64,000 bases of DNA from Neoceratodus forsteri. Its lineage: Eukaryota; Chordata; Ceratodontiformes; Ceratodontidae. Under the pieces are notes generated by a model, which did no database searches, was not told the DNA's origin, and saw only the letters and a program-made list of their open reading frames with translations. The stretch covers positions 1,010,427,501-1,010,491,500 of the forward strand of contig CM028129.1 in assembly GCA_016271365.2 (NCBI GenBank), in the 5' to 3' direction. Positions 52,546 through 63,480 of the stretch are shown piece after piece (within the stretch, counting starts at the first letter, position 1; each line of letters starts with the position of its first letter). Position numbers and translations under genes: made by a program.

Positions 52546-54029
52546 AACAGTAGGACTGTAGGGAAAAATGATGTTGAGGGTTACCCAATACCCTGCATGA
52601 GTAGGAGTTGTATTCTGGCTAAGTTTGGAGGTATGTCCATTCTCATACTGGATACAATTGCTATAAACATATTCGCTTTAAACATTTTATTTTAATATAT
52701 ACATGCTCTCTAAGGGGTAATTTGGGCAAGAGGTCACCACAGTCATTCTTTACATTGGTTCAAGTATCTTGCAAGTGTAAGCCCTCTAGCGCTGTGCCTC
52801 TGTTTTGTATGCACTACTTGGGCTAGCCTAGGCTTGGGAAGAAAACATTTGCTCAGCATCATGGCTAGGTTTGTACTTCTGGTCAGGGGCACCCAAGTAA
52901 CTCCAATCACAGGAAGCAATAACTGAGAAGACCAAACCAGTAATGGGATTCTAAAATGTGGCTTTTATTCACTTCAGCACAAGAATAACAAAGCAAGATG
53001 GACCCCCACAGGGCTTCACTCACTGGAAATGCAGATTTATAGAGGTCAGAATACATATTCTTTACTACACAATACCCTCAGGTTCTGAACACAACAGGGC
53101 TCACGCGGCCTGAACTGGTACTTCTTCTACTTGGATTCCTTGACATGGCACCCTGGACAGTCCTTGGACACTTTTCCATAAAGCACGGAGTTTGATGGTG
53201 GCTCCCTCAACCACCCATGAGCACTTTCTAGCTCTAAAGGGAACACATCTTCAATCCCACATCTGGGTACTTTCTGCAGACACTGGCCAAGTGCCTGAGA
53301 GAAAGCTATAGGTGCCCAAAGTGAATCTGTGGAGGTAAACCTGGTTACTCCAGATGAGGATCTCCCACCTCTTGTTCCCAAATCCATACCCGGCCATTCA
53401 TTTGGAACAACACCTTCCTTCGAAACTGCTGGTTGTAGATGCTATCTCAAAATGTATGACACATTTAACATTCTACACTGTATTTAGGTGGTGTCCTGAC
53501 TCAAACAGTTCTGTTAGTGGCTATGTCCATTCTTTAGACCCCCACTGTCCAGATACTTCCAAGCCATACACAAAATTAAAAGCATTGTACTTGGCTAGTC
53601 TTCTCCTGACCCCACAATAGGCAGTTACTTTTACACAACTCTGTCTTGGTGAAACAGGGGGCTCTATTTCAGAGCAGACTCACCATGGTATGCAGGTGCC
53701 CCAGGGCTTCTCTCAAAGGAAACACACATTCACTGGTATTCTCAGTACAAACTCTTCTGTAAGGCAGCTTTTCCCTTTCCAAGCAGGGCCAGGGGATTGC
53801 CCCTGAAATGCTGTTCCCCCCCCCATCCCTCTGGGGATGGGGCACTGGAACAACATGGGGAGCAGTCTCTACCACTTCTTTCAGTCCCTTCTGTGTTCTT
53901 CTCTAGGGTGAGAACACACTACCCACTTTTAATGTATTATGTGGAGCTTTTGTAAATGAGTCCCTGACTCAAAGGGTTGTAATTCCAAAACTTTATATAA
54001 CTAAATAAAAACAAATAAAACAAATAAAT
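52546..54029. other. unassigned, possibly a solo LTR-like segment
   Basis: No protein recognised. On the minus strand GTGAATAAAAGCCAC near 52,955 could be a poly(A) signal region, but no paired terminal repeat or TG...CA boundaries were found. Confidence 0.3.
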
Positions 54030-54640
54030 AAATAACCTTGCCCTGGGAATTACCAGGAGGCTCTCCTCGGTGGAGTAGGGAAGATGATAGGTTATGTAAG
54101 GAGTCAGGCGATCAGTCAGCTAACTCGGGTCCAGCCCATGTAAGGTTCATAAGTGAGCAAGCCCATTTTAAAGGAAATACATCACTTAACTGGTAGCCAG
54201 TGCAGGTCAAACAGCACCAGGGAGACATTACATCTCCTCAAGTCAGCCAGCAAACTAGCAGCTGTGTTTTGCACCAGCTGCAGGTGCCACAGCATAACTC
54301 CACTGACCCCAAGGTAAAGAGCATCACAGTAATCAAACCTGGAAGTCACAAATGTGTTCACCAGTGTGGCCAGGTTACTGAGGAGAAGGAGGAATAAGGG
54401 ATCTAATCCAGCTGATGTTTTGTAGATGGTAAAAGCCATTCCAGACTACTGTTGACACCTGAGCCTTAGATGTCAGCCCCTGATCCAGAATGACTCCCAG
54501 ATTTTTTAACTTTGTGGCAGCCAAACACCCAGAGGGGCAAGCTGAAGCACCATCTCTCTCTGAGTAGCTGCTACTCCCTCCTACAAACCAGCTCTGTCAC
54601 CTGTGTTTCAGTTTTATCCAAGTCAATACAACTGAAAAAA
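54030..54640 (-). pseudogene. L2 LINE, RT C-terminal fragment
   Basis: Minus-strand translation 54,439-54,182: NLATLVNTFVTSRFDYCDAL, YLGVSGVMLWHLQLVQNTAA and LFDLHWLPVK. This is the conserved post-RT block of L2 elements (VTSRLDYCNALY...LQLVQNAAAR...LHWLPV). The sequence above it (54,450-54,640) reads as the preceding part of ORF2 with stops. The lower end near 54,030 borders an A/T simple repeat. Confidence 0.8.
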
Positions 54641-55062
54641 GTCACACTAGACTGGTGGTGCACTAAATCAGTGTAGCTCCCCCCCCTCCAAAATGTCTAG
54701 AGGCCAGGTGTTCTGGGGAAGGGGGGGCCCAGACATAGAATCTCACCAAGCCTTTCTCTGATTGATAGAAACAGGAACTAAAAAGCTCTTACCGCGAGAC
54801 GTCTTCTAGCTATGCATCTCGGTGCCCCGAAGCAATGTTTCTTCTCCCAGCAGCTGTACCAGCAGAGGACAGCACAATTCATTTTCAGCTTCTTTGCTTC
54901 TTCCTCCACCGGACCTGGGAGCAGAAAGGAGCAGGCTAGACTGGATTGCTTCAAGACCCCAAGAGAGACTAATGGGACCCCTAAAAACTAAAGGACTAAA
55001 TTAGTTCATTGCATCCTTCATTTGGATTAATCACACTGGACTCCAGATTCTCCCAAACAAAT
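54641..55062. other. unassigned
   Basis: C/G-rich homopolymer patches near 54,680 and 54,720. No feature supported. Confidence 0.4.
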
Positions 55063-55960
55063 AAGGGATAACATCCCGCCTTGGGTGGTTGGGCCCGAGG
55101 CCGCATCCCAGCATAACACCCACCCTGGAGGGCATTATTCCTATTACACAATGGCTCCTTTTTAATTTAGATTCGAAAAACAGTTAACAAAATAGTGTCT
55201 TAATTGTATTTTTGTAGTTTTCTTTTATTGTGGAAGGATATTGGTTTGAAAAGTAATGCCTTATAGTGTTTGTTCAGCTGGTGGAGCTGTCATTCTATCT
55301 GTCATGGCTCTCTAATAGTTGTGTCCCCCCCCCCTGCCTGCCCCGTCTCAGTGCTGTTATGCTGTGTTAAATTTAAAAAAAAAGAAATAGAGAAAGAAAA
55401 CGATCTGGTTGGCGAGTGACCATTACTACAACGGGTGCGTGCTGACTCTTGAAAGGCACCATAGCTCACTCTCTTGTTCAGCTTTTCAGTCAGATTGCAT
55501 GTTATTTTAATGTGTATTTATTTATTTATTTTAATTGAATGTAGGAAGACAGTTAAAGTCCATTGTAATGGAGGAAGCAGGAAGTGAAGATGGTGGTATT
55601 GGTGAGGAGGGTAGCGGGGAAGGAGTGGAAGGTGTTGGTGAGGCAGGGAGCGGGGGACTGCTGTGAAGCTAATCGCAAAGACGGCTTTCTTTTTTTTTTT
55701 TAAGTAACAGAAACCAGCATTGTTTTGGTGAATGTGTAAGCATTCTAGTCTGAATCCAATCGGAAATGCAGCTTTCACTTTCACTGAGAGCAGGAAGCAA
55801 GGGATGGTTGTGGACTGATTTTTTTTTTTTTTTTACTTTTCATGCAGTCATGACTAAACTGGGACTAGAGCCGGGATGTTATGCTGGGATAACATCCGGG
55901 ATCCAGTCCCAGTCTGACCAATCCACTACCAGCATTCTTTCTTGCCATTGTATAATCAGG
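55063..55960. mobile_element. candidate ~0.9-kb element with similar inverted ends
   Basis: GGGATAACATCCCG...GCATCCCAGCATAACACCC at the left (55,067-55,130) has inverted counterparts at the right (GGGATGTTATGCTGGGATAACATCC, 55,873-55,897). CATTATTCCTATTACACAATGGC (55,130-55,153) and GCCATTGTATAATC (55,942-55,955) are inverted versions of the CCATTGTATAATAG terminus of the hairpin family. The interior has no coding region, and the exact borders are unclear. Confidence 0.4.
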
Positions 55961-56198
55961 TTTATTCTCCTGAGCTCATAAATGACTGAACAGGGCTCAT
56001 TGGTCTCAATTCCTTAAAAGAAAAAGTACTGGGGGGGGCGCCAGAGAGCCAGCTTCTGGATAGGATGCTTTTTCCAGAGCTCCTGCACAGCATTTATAAA
56101 TTTTGATTTAAAAACAAATGTTACATAAGCTACATCAATAAGAGCTCCACCTCTAATCTCCTGACAAATTAAGGATTTGGTGGATACCAGATATAGCT

Positions 56199-57023
56199 AT
56201 GGGCCATCAGAAGAACCAGCAACTGGGACCTCCGAAGCCCAATGCCTCTCAGCCTGTCTCAGAAAACTTGAACAGTGGCCTAGCGGGGAGTTCTCAGCCT
56301 GCATCCATGCTGCAGCCTCCGTGGCAGGCCATCTTGGAAACAGTTCGATCAATGGGCTCCAAGATGGAAAATACATTATCAAAGCTGGAGATGCATGATG
56401 TTGCATTGGTTGAGTTAAAATCCATGGTGACTGAAGCGGAGAAGAGGACAGTTACGACCCAAGCAGTGATGTTGGCCCTAACGAAAGAAAACAGCGCCAT
56501 GAGGAGCCGGTTGGAGAACATGGAGAATGAATTAAGGGCAGGGAATTTATGGTTCATGGTTGTCCCAAAAGGTGTAGAAGGCACTAATTTGCTGAATTAC
56601 CTTAAGGACTGGCTCACTTCTGTACTGGAAGACCCTGAAGATTTTGACTGGGGACAACTACGGAGGGCCTACAGGGTGAGCCCACATGTGCGCCCTACCA
56701 ATTCAGAGATGTCGCACACTATCCTTCTCCGTACTTCAGGGCAAGACACCAGGGATCTCCTACTCTCAGCCGCTCAGGCTGTTTACCCATTTACAATTCA
56801 GGAAAAGGATGTGAAGGTTTTCCCCGACCTCTCTTATCAGACCAGGTTGCGCCGCAAACAATTCAATGCAATACGCCAACGGCTTCGCTCCTTGGGTGTC
56901 ATCTACTTTTTTTTACTCCCGGCCAGGCTGCAAATTACTTATGGGGAAAAGTCATGGCAATTTGCCAACCCAAAAGACGCAGGTCATTGGTTGGAAAGAG
57001 CGGAGGCTGAATTCACGGCCTGA
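56199..57023 (+). CDS. L1/Tx1-type LINE ORF1 protein, fully open, 274 aa
   Basis: The only complete, uninterrupted transposon reading frame in the window. It runs from ATG 56,199 to TGA 57,021-57,023. Residues 1-45 are Gln/Pro/Ser-rich. Residues about 48-112 form a coiled coil (METTLSKLE-like heptads, MENTLSKLEMHDVALVELKS). An RRM-like domain starts near residue 118 (NLWFMVVPKGVEG), and a C-terminal domain includes VFPDLSYQTRLRRKQFNAIR and ITYGEKSWQFANPKDAGHWL. The order and length fit L1/Tx1 ORF1, an RNA-binding trimeric chaperone in active elements. No ORF2 follows: 520 bp of AT-rich sequence leads straight into an oppositely oriented ORF1. The copy is therefore not autonomous, though the frame may still be expressed. 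Confidence 0.85.
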   Translation: MGHQKNQQLGPPKPNASQPVSENLNSGLAGSSQPASMLQPPWQAILETVRSMGSKMENTLSKLEMHDVALVELKSMVTEAEKRTVTTQAVMLALTKENSAMRSRLENMENELRAGNLWFMVVPKGVEGTNLLNYLKDWLTSVLEDPEDFDWGQLRRAYRVSPHVRPTNSEMSHTILLRTSGQDTRDLLLSAAQAVYPFTIQEKDVKVFPDLSYQTRLRRKQFNAIRQRLRSLGVIYFFLLPARLQITYGEKSWQFANPKDAGHWLERAEAEFTA

Positions 57024-57544
57024 CGGAGACCTCCACAGGCAGATTCAGAATCGGAAGATGAGGGGACTTGAGAGGTTGCTCTTAAAAAATTGCAAATTGG
57101 CAATTTAAAAGTCTGTAAATGTTTGTTTTTTTGCTATAAGGTATAAAGAATTAAAATTGCTAAGATTTGCTTAATAACACACCTTGCTAGCTTGAAGTTG
57201 ATATTTCCAGTTTTGGGATTATGGCCTTATATAGTCTAATAGTCTTTGGGACTTTAGAGACTTTCAGAACAAGGCCCACTTCTATAAGGCTAAAGTTGTA
57301 TTTGTTTGTTTAGGATTGGATACAGATCAGCTCTATAAGTTTTAGGTTCACTCTGGGGATAGCAACTGGGATGTTGCTTATGTAATTCATCTCTAGGAAA
57401 ATGCTCTGAACTGTATATTGCTGTGTTTGAATGGGTGCACTGGTTAAAGCATAATTTCCCTATCTACCTAACATTTTATAGCGTATATAGCATTCACTTG
57501 AATGTGTTTTACATTTTACTAGCATTTCTCCCTTTAAGGTTTCT
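57024..57544. other. AT-rich inter-element sequence
   Basis: Probably the inter-ORF region of the L1 copy before it. No ORF2 start was recognised. Confidence 0.4.
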
Positions 57545-58412
57545 ACTCTAGCCATAGAAGCGGATGGCGCTGAAAAGTTCCAGGAGCAGACGTTGCAATT
57601 CCCCGGTAGCCTGTTCCATACTCTCAAAGGAATGCCAGATATCTTGGCAGAACAATTGCAACTTAGCTGGGTATAGCATCCTAAATTTTATAGAAGCAGC
57701 CAATGACTTGGTAACCACAGGATGGAATGTGGCCCTCTTCTGTCGGACCGTGGCTGCCCCTCCCAGGATATTTCCTTCAGATCCCTGCATTTTTGGAGAA
57801 TGTGCTGCTTGTCCAGAAAGTTCAGCAATTTAATTATAAGTGGCCGTGGAGGTGCTTCTGGTTGTGGCCTAGCACACAGAGAACGATGGGCCCGCTCCAC
57901 AATGTAAAAAGTATAGTTAGGGGAGGGCCCTGCGATTTTTTCTAGTAGTTTCTGGGTAAACAGCACTGGAGAGGAGGTCTTAGCATCTTTTGGTAACCCA
58001 AAAATGAGGAAATTGTTTCTCCGGCTTCTTTCTTCTAAGTCCTCCAGCTTCCCCTCCATTTTAACCAGCTTTTGCTTTAATTATGCCATCTCCATATCAG
58101 TTCTGTCCCTCCACCCTTCCACTGAGGTAATATGGGCTTCCGTGTCTCCCACTCTTCTAGTGGTCAAGTTCAGATCGCCCCTAAGTGTTTTCAGCTCCTC
58201 GGTAAACATTTGCACTAACTCCTTGAAGGGTTGCAACTCAGCCAAAAAGTGCTCCTCCGTAAGTGGCAAAGGCTGCAAGGGTATAGTAGCAATGCAAGCG
58301 GAGGAGCCCCCTTGCGACTTGGCTTTTTTGCTGCCTTTCTCCGGGGTTTCAGGCGGTGTATGCATGGGTAAGTCCTGCCTCATCTTGGCATCCATCCCAG
58401 GATGACCACAGT
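57545..58412 (-). pseudogene. L1/Tx1-type LINE ORF1, third copy, convergent
   Basis: Minus strand from about 58,401: MDAKMRQDLPMHTPPETPEK, a coiled coil FKELVQMFTEELKTLRGDLN to MEMA, a stop at 58,081, then KMEGKLEDLEERSRRNNFLI with FGLPKDAKTSSP (RRM-like part), FYIVERAHRSLCARPQPEAP and LLNFLDKQHILQKCRDL. A shifted C-terminal part NRLPGNC follows down to 57,545. It faces the intact ORF1 at 56,199, tail to tail, and is a different subfamily (little shared sequence). Confidence 0.8.
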
Positions 58413-59671
58413 GATGACCAGGAAGAATCAATGACCAGATGACACCTGAAGTTGTATGCTGTAAGTCTGCAATACGAAACCAGCAATAAGAGAGTGGAAA
58501 GCTGCCGGTAATAGGTGGGAGGTACGGGAGCGGATCAGGAGCACAGCCGCTAGCTGGAAGCTTCACGTGACTCCCTGGCATGGAGATTTTCTGCTACCAA
58601 CACAGTCTAAAGCAGCAAGACCTTTACTCAGGACCCACACTACTCTTCTGGACCAGAAGCGTGAAGCTCCTATTTCTCACTGGCGCGGGTAAGTACCTGA
58701 CTTTTCTGCCTCTACCATCAGATTTTGAAGCCTCATTCCTATCACCCCCACACTCTGACACAGCCTCTCCTGCAGCCTGCTAGTTTCTCAGCTGTCTGTT
58801 CCCAAACATGGATCTCCTCCTCACTCTAACCCCCATGTCCTGGACTGGCCTGGTCCCCTAAGGTTCTCTCCCTCTTAACTGGCTTCCAATTCACTTTTCC
58901 TGGAACTGAAACCCCCAAACAACAGTCAGAGTGGCTTCATTTCTTTAGATTTCTTCTGTGTTGTCTGATTAGTGCAATGAGCTGGGCCGTGGCCTAAAAG
59001 GCCTCAGGGTGGGTCTCTTTACCCCACGCCTGAGGACCCACCCAAGGACTCATTCCTAGGGCCTCAGGACCTGCCCCTCCAAGCAGGCCCCACCTTGAAT
59101 AAAGGCCACACCCAGTCCCAATTTCTTACCTCTCAAGCCACCCTGCCACGTGGGAAAAGAATCAGGACCACTCACACCGGCCCTGACTCCCTGCAGAGGC
59201 CCTGCCAAAGCCTCCACTGCCCTGACAGCCAGAGAGACCACACCACCAACCCGGGCCCAAAACATCCCTGGGGTCCTACTCTACCTGCCCACAAACTCAC
59301 TCCCTGGATGCTCTCACCACCCAGTCCCCAGGAATCTATGACCCACAATGACCGCAGACTGCCTTTCTGAGGCTCTCCCTCGGATGCCCCACCCAGAGAC
59401 CTGGTGCATCACTGCTGAAGCTGCCAACTTGCCTAAGGAAGGGAGGAGCCCCCCCTTCACACTGCCCTAATGTAGCACTCAAGCAGTCTCCTATCCCTCT
59501 TCTGAAGACCCCGATTCTAGCCTAACTCTCCCCTTATATAGAAAAACATCTTTGATGCCCCCACTCCCCCAGTGCACTAACATCTCAAAGCACTGGGGGA
59601 AGGGGGATGGGGACCCTAAAGGTGAGCAATAAGCCCATCAGAATGAGGGGGGCTTACATAAGCATTACAAA
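58413..59671. other. unassigned, C/T-rich in part
   Basis: May include the 5' region of the minus-strand L1 copy (58,413-58,700). No supported gene; a Pro/Thr-rich open frame at 59,095-59,370 is low complexity. Confidence 0.35.
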
Positions 59672-60014
59672 CTGAACATCAGAAAAATTCGGCACTCGAC
59701 ACCTGATTGACTAAGGATGCTGCTCAAAAAAGCTCAGTAGATGTCCAGCTAGAAATCCATATTTTTATTTAATCCCAGGTGCAAAACCAGACACAGAGTC
59801 ATGTCTAACATGTTTCAGATTTGGCTAGACCCTTTTTGAATTTGCCTTTGATAAATGATCAAGCCAGGATCCAAACACATCAGGCATGATTCTGTCTGTT
59901 TTTACACCTTTGATTAAATAAAAATATGTATTTCTAGCTGGATGTCTACTGAGTCTTTTTTTGTGGCATCCTTAGCCAAACAGGTAGTGAGTGCTGAATT
60001 TTTCTGATGTTCAG
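59672..60014. mobile_element. fold-back MITE, ~340 bp, ~115-bp arms
   Basis: The arm ACTGAACATCAGAAAAATTC, then GGCACTCGACACCTG, GGATGC, CTCAGTAGATGTCCAGCTAG and ATATTTTTATTTAATC (59,672-59,785) is mirrored at 59,902-60,014 with few differences. There is no coding capacity. It lies at the 3' side of the minus-strand L2 copy, interrupting or abutting the LNPNK block of its ORF2. Confidence 0.8.
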
Positions 60015-60901
60015 TTTTATTTGGGTTAAGTCTCAACTAGCTCGATGACATCCAGGCTTGGATCTCAGCCAGGCATTTATTCAGCACATCAACCGCACCC
60101 AGTGTTCTGGGTGCCAAAAATATATTGAGCTGGGTATCATCTGCATAGCAATGAAACCCAAGCCCATATTGTCTAATGATCTTACCCAAGGGTAGCATGT
60201 ACACTGTAAACAACATGGGTGAAAGGACCAAGTCCTGAGGTACCCCACAGGACAGAACCACCGGCAGTGAGGAGAACTTCCCACCACAACCCTGTGTATC
60301 CAGCCAGTGAGATAAGGCTCAGACCAGCAGAGAAATTTGCCAGTGAATCCTATGTGCTCCCTAAGCCAGACCAATAGCAACCCATGGTTCATGGTGTCAA
60401 ATGTTGCAGATAGATCAAGGAGAATGAGAATTGCCTATTCTTCTGTAACTCTTGCTCTGAGCAAATCATTGTGCTCTCTAGCTAGTGCAGATCTGTGCTG
60501 TGCCTAGATGTAAAACCAGACTGAAGAAGCTCATAGATGTCAAAGGCAGTGAGGTGTGCCTCAAACTGCAGCGCAACTACCTTTTCAATAACCTTGCCCA
60601 AAAAGGCAGGTTAGAGACAGGTCAGGAATTTTCTAGGATGTCCAGGTCAAGAGATGGCTTTTTCAGAAGAGGCTTCCGCAGCACACTTTGCAGAGATACC
60701 AGGACCACTTCCTCTGACAAGGAGCACAGGACAATCTCTGCAAACACTGGCCCCAGCTGCCCTACACAGCTCATCTGTAAATGTGTTTTGCCTGGATTAA
60801 GATCACAGCACATCAGATGCAGCTCTAAGATCACTACACTTACCTATTCCATTGCCGTTGGTCAAAACTCTCCCCACAACCACTGAATGCATCTTAGACT
60901 C

Positions 60902-61266
60902 TCTGGGCTCGATTTTCAAAGCCCCATGAATGCTACAAGCCCCTGATGAGCCAATCATTTGGTGCACAGGGCTTATGACATTCACCTGGCTGGCGATCAG
61001 GACTTTCTATCCTGAGAGCCACATGCCGCAAGTTAAACCAGGTTTTTCCTGGTCTAACTTGTGCCATTTAGGGGATCCGTTTTATAGGGTTTGCACCAAA
61101 TATTTAGCACAAAGCTTCCATAAATTATGGAAAGTGTCGCAACTGCACCTGATGTACTAAAAATCGGCTGCAGTTGCATCAAAGGAATTTGGTGTAGCTG
61201 CGCCAAAGAATGGGGCTGGTACAGGGCTTGATGCAAGCCCTGCTTCAGCCTTTGAAAATTGAGCCC
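60902..61266. mobile_element. 365-bp MITE with Harbinger-like termini
   Basis: Ends GGGCTCGATTTTCAAAGCC (60,905-60,923) and GGCTTTGAAAATTGAGCCCC-type (61,245-61,266) are inverted repeats. The motif G..C(A/G)ATTTTCAAAGG resembles the CATTTTCAAAGG termini of the 8-kb element at 32,620-40,633. Non-coding inside. Sequence on both sides appears to belong to the L2 copy. Confidence 0.6.
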
Positions 61267-61529
61267 CCTGGCTTAACACTGCTGGGTTGTGATGGCCCAA
61301 ATGGTGAGAGCCCAACCCTAACAGAGGATACCCTGACAATAAAGAACTGCGCAAACTCTTCACATTTTGCAGATGAAACCACTCTTATGGGCTCCAGACA
61401 AGCTGAATGGAGAAGCCTGTCCAGAGTCCGAAAGAGATGAGCCAGTTAGTTCTCCCCAGAAGCAAACTTCACAGAGAGGAACACTGACATTTTATGAGTG
61501 ATTGTCTTTTGATACTTGCCATGGTAAGT

Positions 61530-61940
61530 AGTACTGCGCAGAATTTTCAGATTCAGGTGGAATTAAATTTCACAGAATTTTCAAAATTTTGCTGGAAATG
61601 GAATGGTGGAACTCCACAGCAGAAAAATGCAGAATGAGTTTTTCCATGACATTTCTGCATAATTGTATTCTGCGGATCTCAATATTTTCTTTGGAAATGG
61701 TTGTGGGATGATTTTCCACTGAAAAAATGCTATTCCCTAGAACTCAATATTTTCTGCAGAAATGGTTACGGAATCATATTCCACGGAAAAAATGTGGTTC
61801 CATGGAATATTATTCTGTGGATCACAGCAGGCGGAATTCTGTGATGAACCAGCTAAATTCCAGTGGAAATTCCATCGACGGAATGGTCATTCTGCGCTAA
61901 TTGCACCAGTGGAATTCTGCATTCTGCACAGCACTAACAG
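61530..61940. mobile_element. non-autonomous element with TAGTRCTGYGCAGAAT ends
   Basis: TAGTACTGCGCAGAAT at 61,530 and its inverted relative ATTCTGCACAGCACTA at 61,923-61,938 enclose AT-rich sequence with an internal duplication: TCTCAATATTTTCTTTGGAAATGG at 61,677 against ACTCAATATTTTCTGCAGAAATGG at 61,743. The end sequence is reminiscent of hAT MITEs, but no 8-bp duplication was confirmed. Confidence 0.5.
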
Positions 61941-62600
61941 TGAGCCATCAAAGCCAGTCTGTCCTCCTGGGCCCTGGCTCTCCTCTAGCAATGCTCCAAC
62001 CTCTGCCCCTTTGATTTCAACTCCCTCAGCTCACCTTCAAACCATGTTGAGCCCTGCTGTGAAACCAATGGGAGTACACAAACCAGTGCCACAAGATCAA
62101 AAGCCTCAGTGACTTCCCTGTTCTAGGCTGCCACTGCTTCTTCCAGTCTCCTACCACATGCTGTCAACACATCTGAGGCATCCAGTACCACCAAGAGTCC
62201 TTCTGGCTGAAGCCTTTCCAAAGAGCAGATCTGAACCACCTCCACAGGGAGTGGACTACAAGGGGAAGGGGGTCCTGAATGTGAACCTGATGGCACAATG
62301 ATCCAACAAATTGCCTGGATCAATCTCACACTCTAGAGAGAATGCCAAGTTCAAGGCATGGCCATATTGGTGGGTTGTGGCAGGAACAGCTTGTGCAAGG
62401 TCCAGGGATTCCATACCCTGCTGGAAATCTTGACCAAACTGCTAGAGTTTGTCATCGACCCAAACGTTGAAGTCATCCAGAATAAACCATCTGCACACAC
62501 ATGGTTTCTGGTTAGCTCTAATGCCTATGTAAATAGTTCCCCCAGACAACTACAGAAGTAACCGTAGTTCCTACCCTAAAGTCCCTACCATTACATCTCC

Positions 62601-63130
62601 CTTCATAATTAAACAAAGCATAACTTGTTTAACTTTTCTTAGACTTTTGTTTTAAAGTCTTTGAAACTTTACTCTGTAGTGTATTTCACAGATTTTCTTA
62701 CCGCTCTGCCCCTATATGTTGTCAGGAAAGATAGTATGGTGAACAAGCACAAGATGGTCACAGAACCAACTGATGCACCAAAAGGCACTGCCAGGAAAAT
62801 AAGCCACCACCAGCAGCAGATACTTAGGCAAATGAGGGGTACTGTTGCAGACAAATATAGAATGCAATATCAGACCACTTCGAAAGCTACATGCCTTAAT
62901 GCACCATGAGCCTGGAAAACAAAATGGGGAATCTTAAGGAACTAGTTGCAGAAACACCACCTCATAACTGGGACCTCACATTCCCCATATACTTAATCAT
63001 TTGTAGAGATTGGGGCTAAGGACAAAACGGAAAGAGAGATCCCGTATTTAAAGGCAGGAATGAGGGTAACTCAGGATAACATGACAGAGTTGCTGTGGGT
63101 ACAAATAGAAATAGACAGGAAGGTTAAAAT
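62601..63130. other. unassigned
   Basis: No supported feature. A short plus-strand frame (62,661-62,909) is not recognised. Confidence 0.35.
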
Positions 63131-63480
63131 GGGGTTCATTTTGGCTACCTAATCAAAAGGATAAGGCAGATAGAGAGCTAGAGGAAGAAATCAAAAGAGC
63201 AGCATCATATGTGGATGTGGGGATCATGGAGGATTTCAATCCTGCTGACATGGATAGGGGGCTCTAGGGCAAGCGGCACCAGAAGCCAAGTCCTTGTGGA
63301 TGCATTCCAGGATGACTTCCAAGTTAAGGGGGTCAGTGAACCAGTGAGAGAAGGGGTAACCCTGAACCTACTGCTCATGAATCACAATTATGCCAGGGAA
63401 CACAAATAATTGAGGACTAGAGTGTTGGATTTCAGAAAAGCATATGTGAAAATGAGAGAGAAGTTCAGAAGCATGTTGGA
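63131..63480 (+). pseudogene. CR1 LINE copy 6, endonuclease fragment
   Basis: Plus-strand pieces: VGIMEDFNPADMD (in place of GDFNxPDxD, about 63,218), SQVLVDAFQDDFQVKGVSEP and GVTLNLLLMNHN (about 63,288-63,390), then TRVLDFRKAY (63,413). The order matches the end of the CR1 endonuclease domain and is similar to CR1 copy 3 at 20,500-20,740. Frame broken at 63,409. Confidence 0.7.

Larger units (their letters stand above)
60015..62600 (-). pseudogene. L2 LINE ORF2, reverse-transcriptase region, interrupted by MITEs
   Basis: Minus-strand blocks from high to low: GKVIEKVVALQFEAHL and ELLQSGFTSRHST (60,600-60,500), LILLDLSATFDTMNHG (60,430-60,385), SCGVPQDLVLSPMLFTVYML (60,250), FHCYADDTQLN with an intact YADD (60,147-60,136), EIQAWMSSS (60,060) and LRLNPNK (60,020). 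In canonical L2 the order is the same. Stops and shifts are present. Upstream (60,620-60,900 and 61,267 on) weaker linker sequence continues; the upper limit is uncertain. A 365-bp MITE sits at 60,902-61,266. Confidence 0.75.

Noticed and set aside
52870..53990. Solo LTR suggested by a possible poly(A) signal on the minus strand
   Set aside because: No boundaries, no duplication and no related copy in the window.
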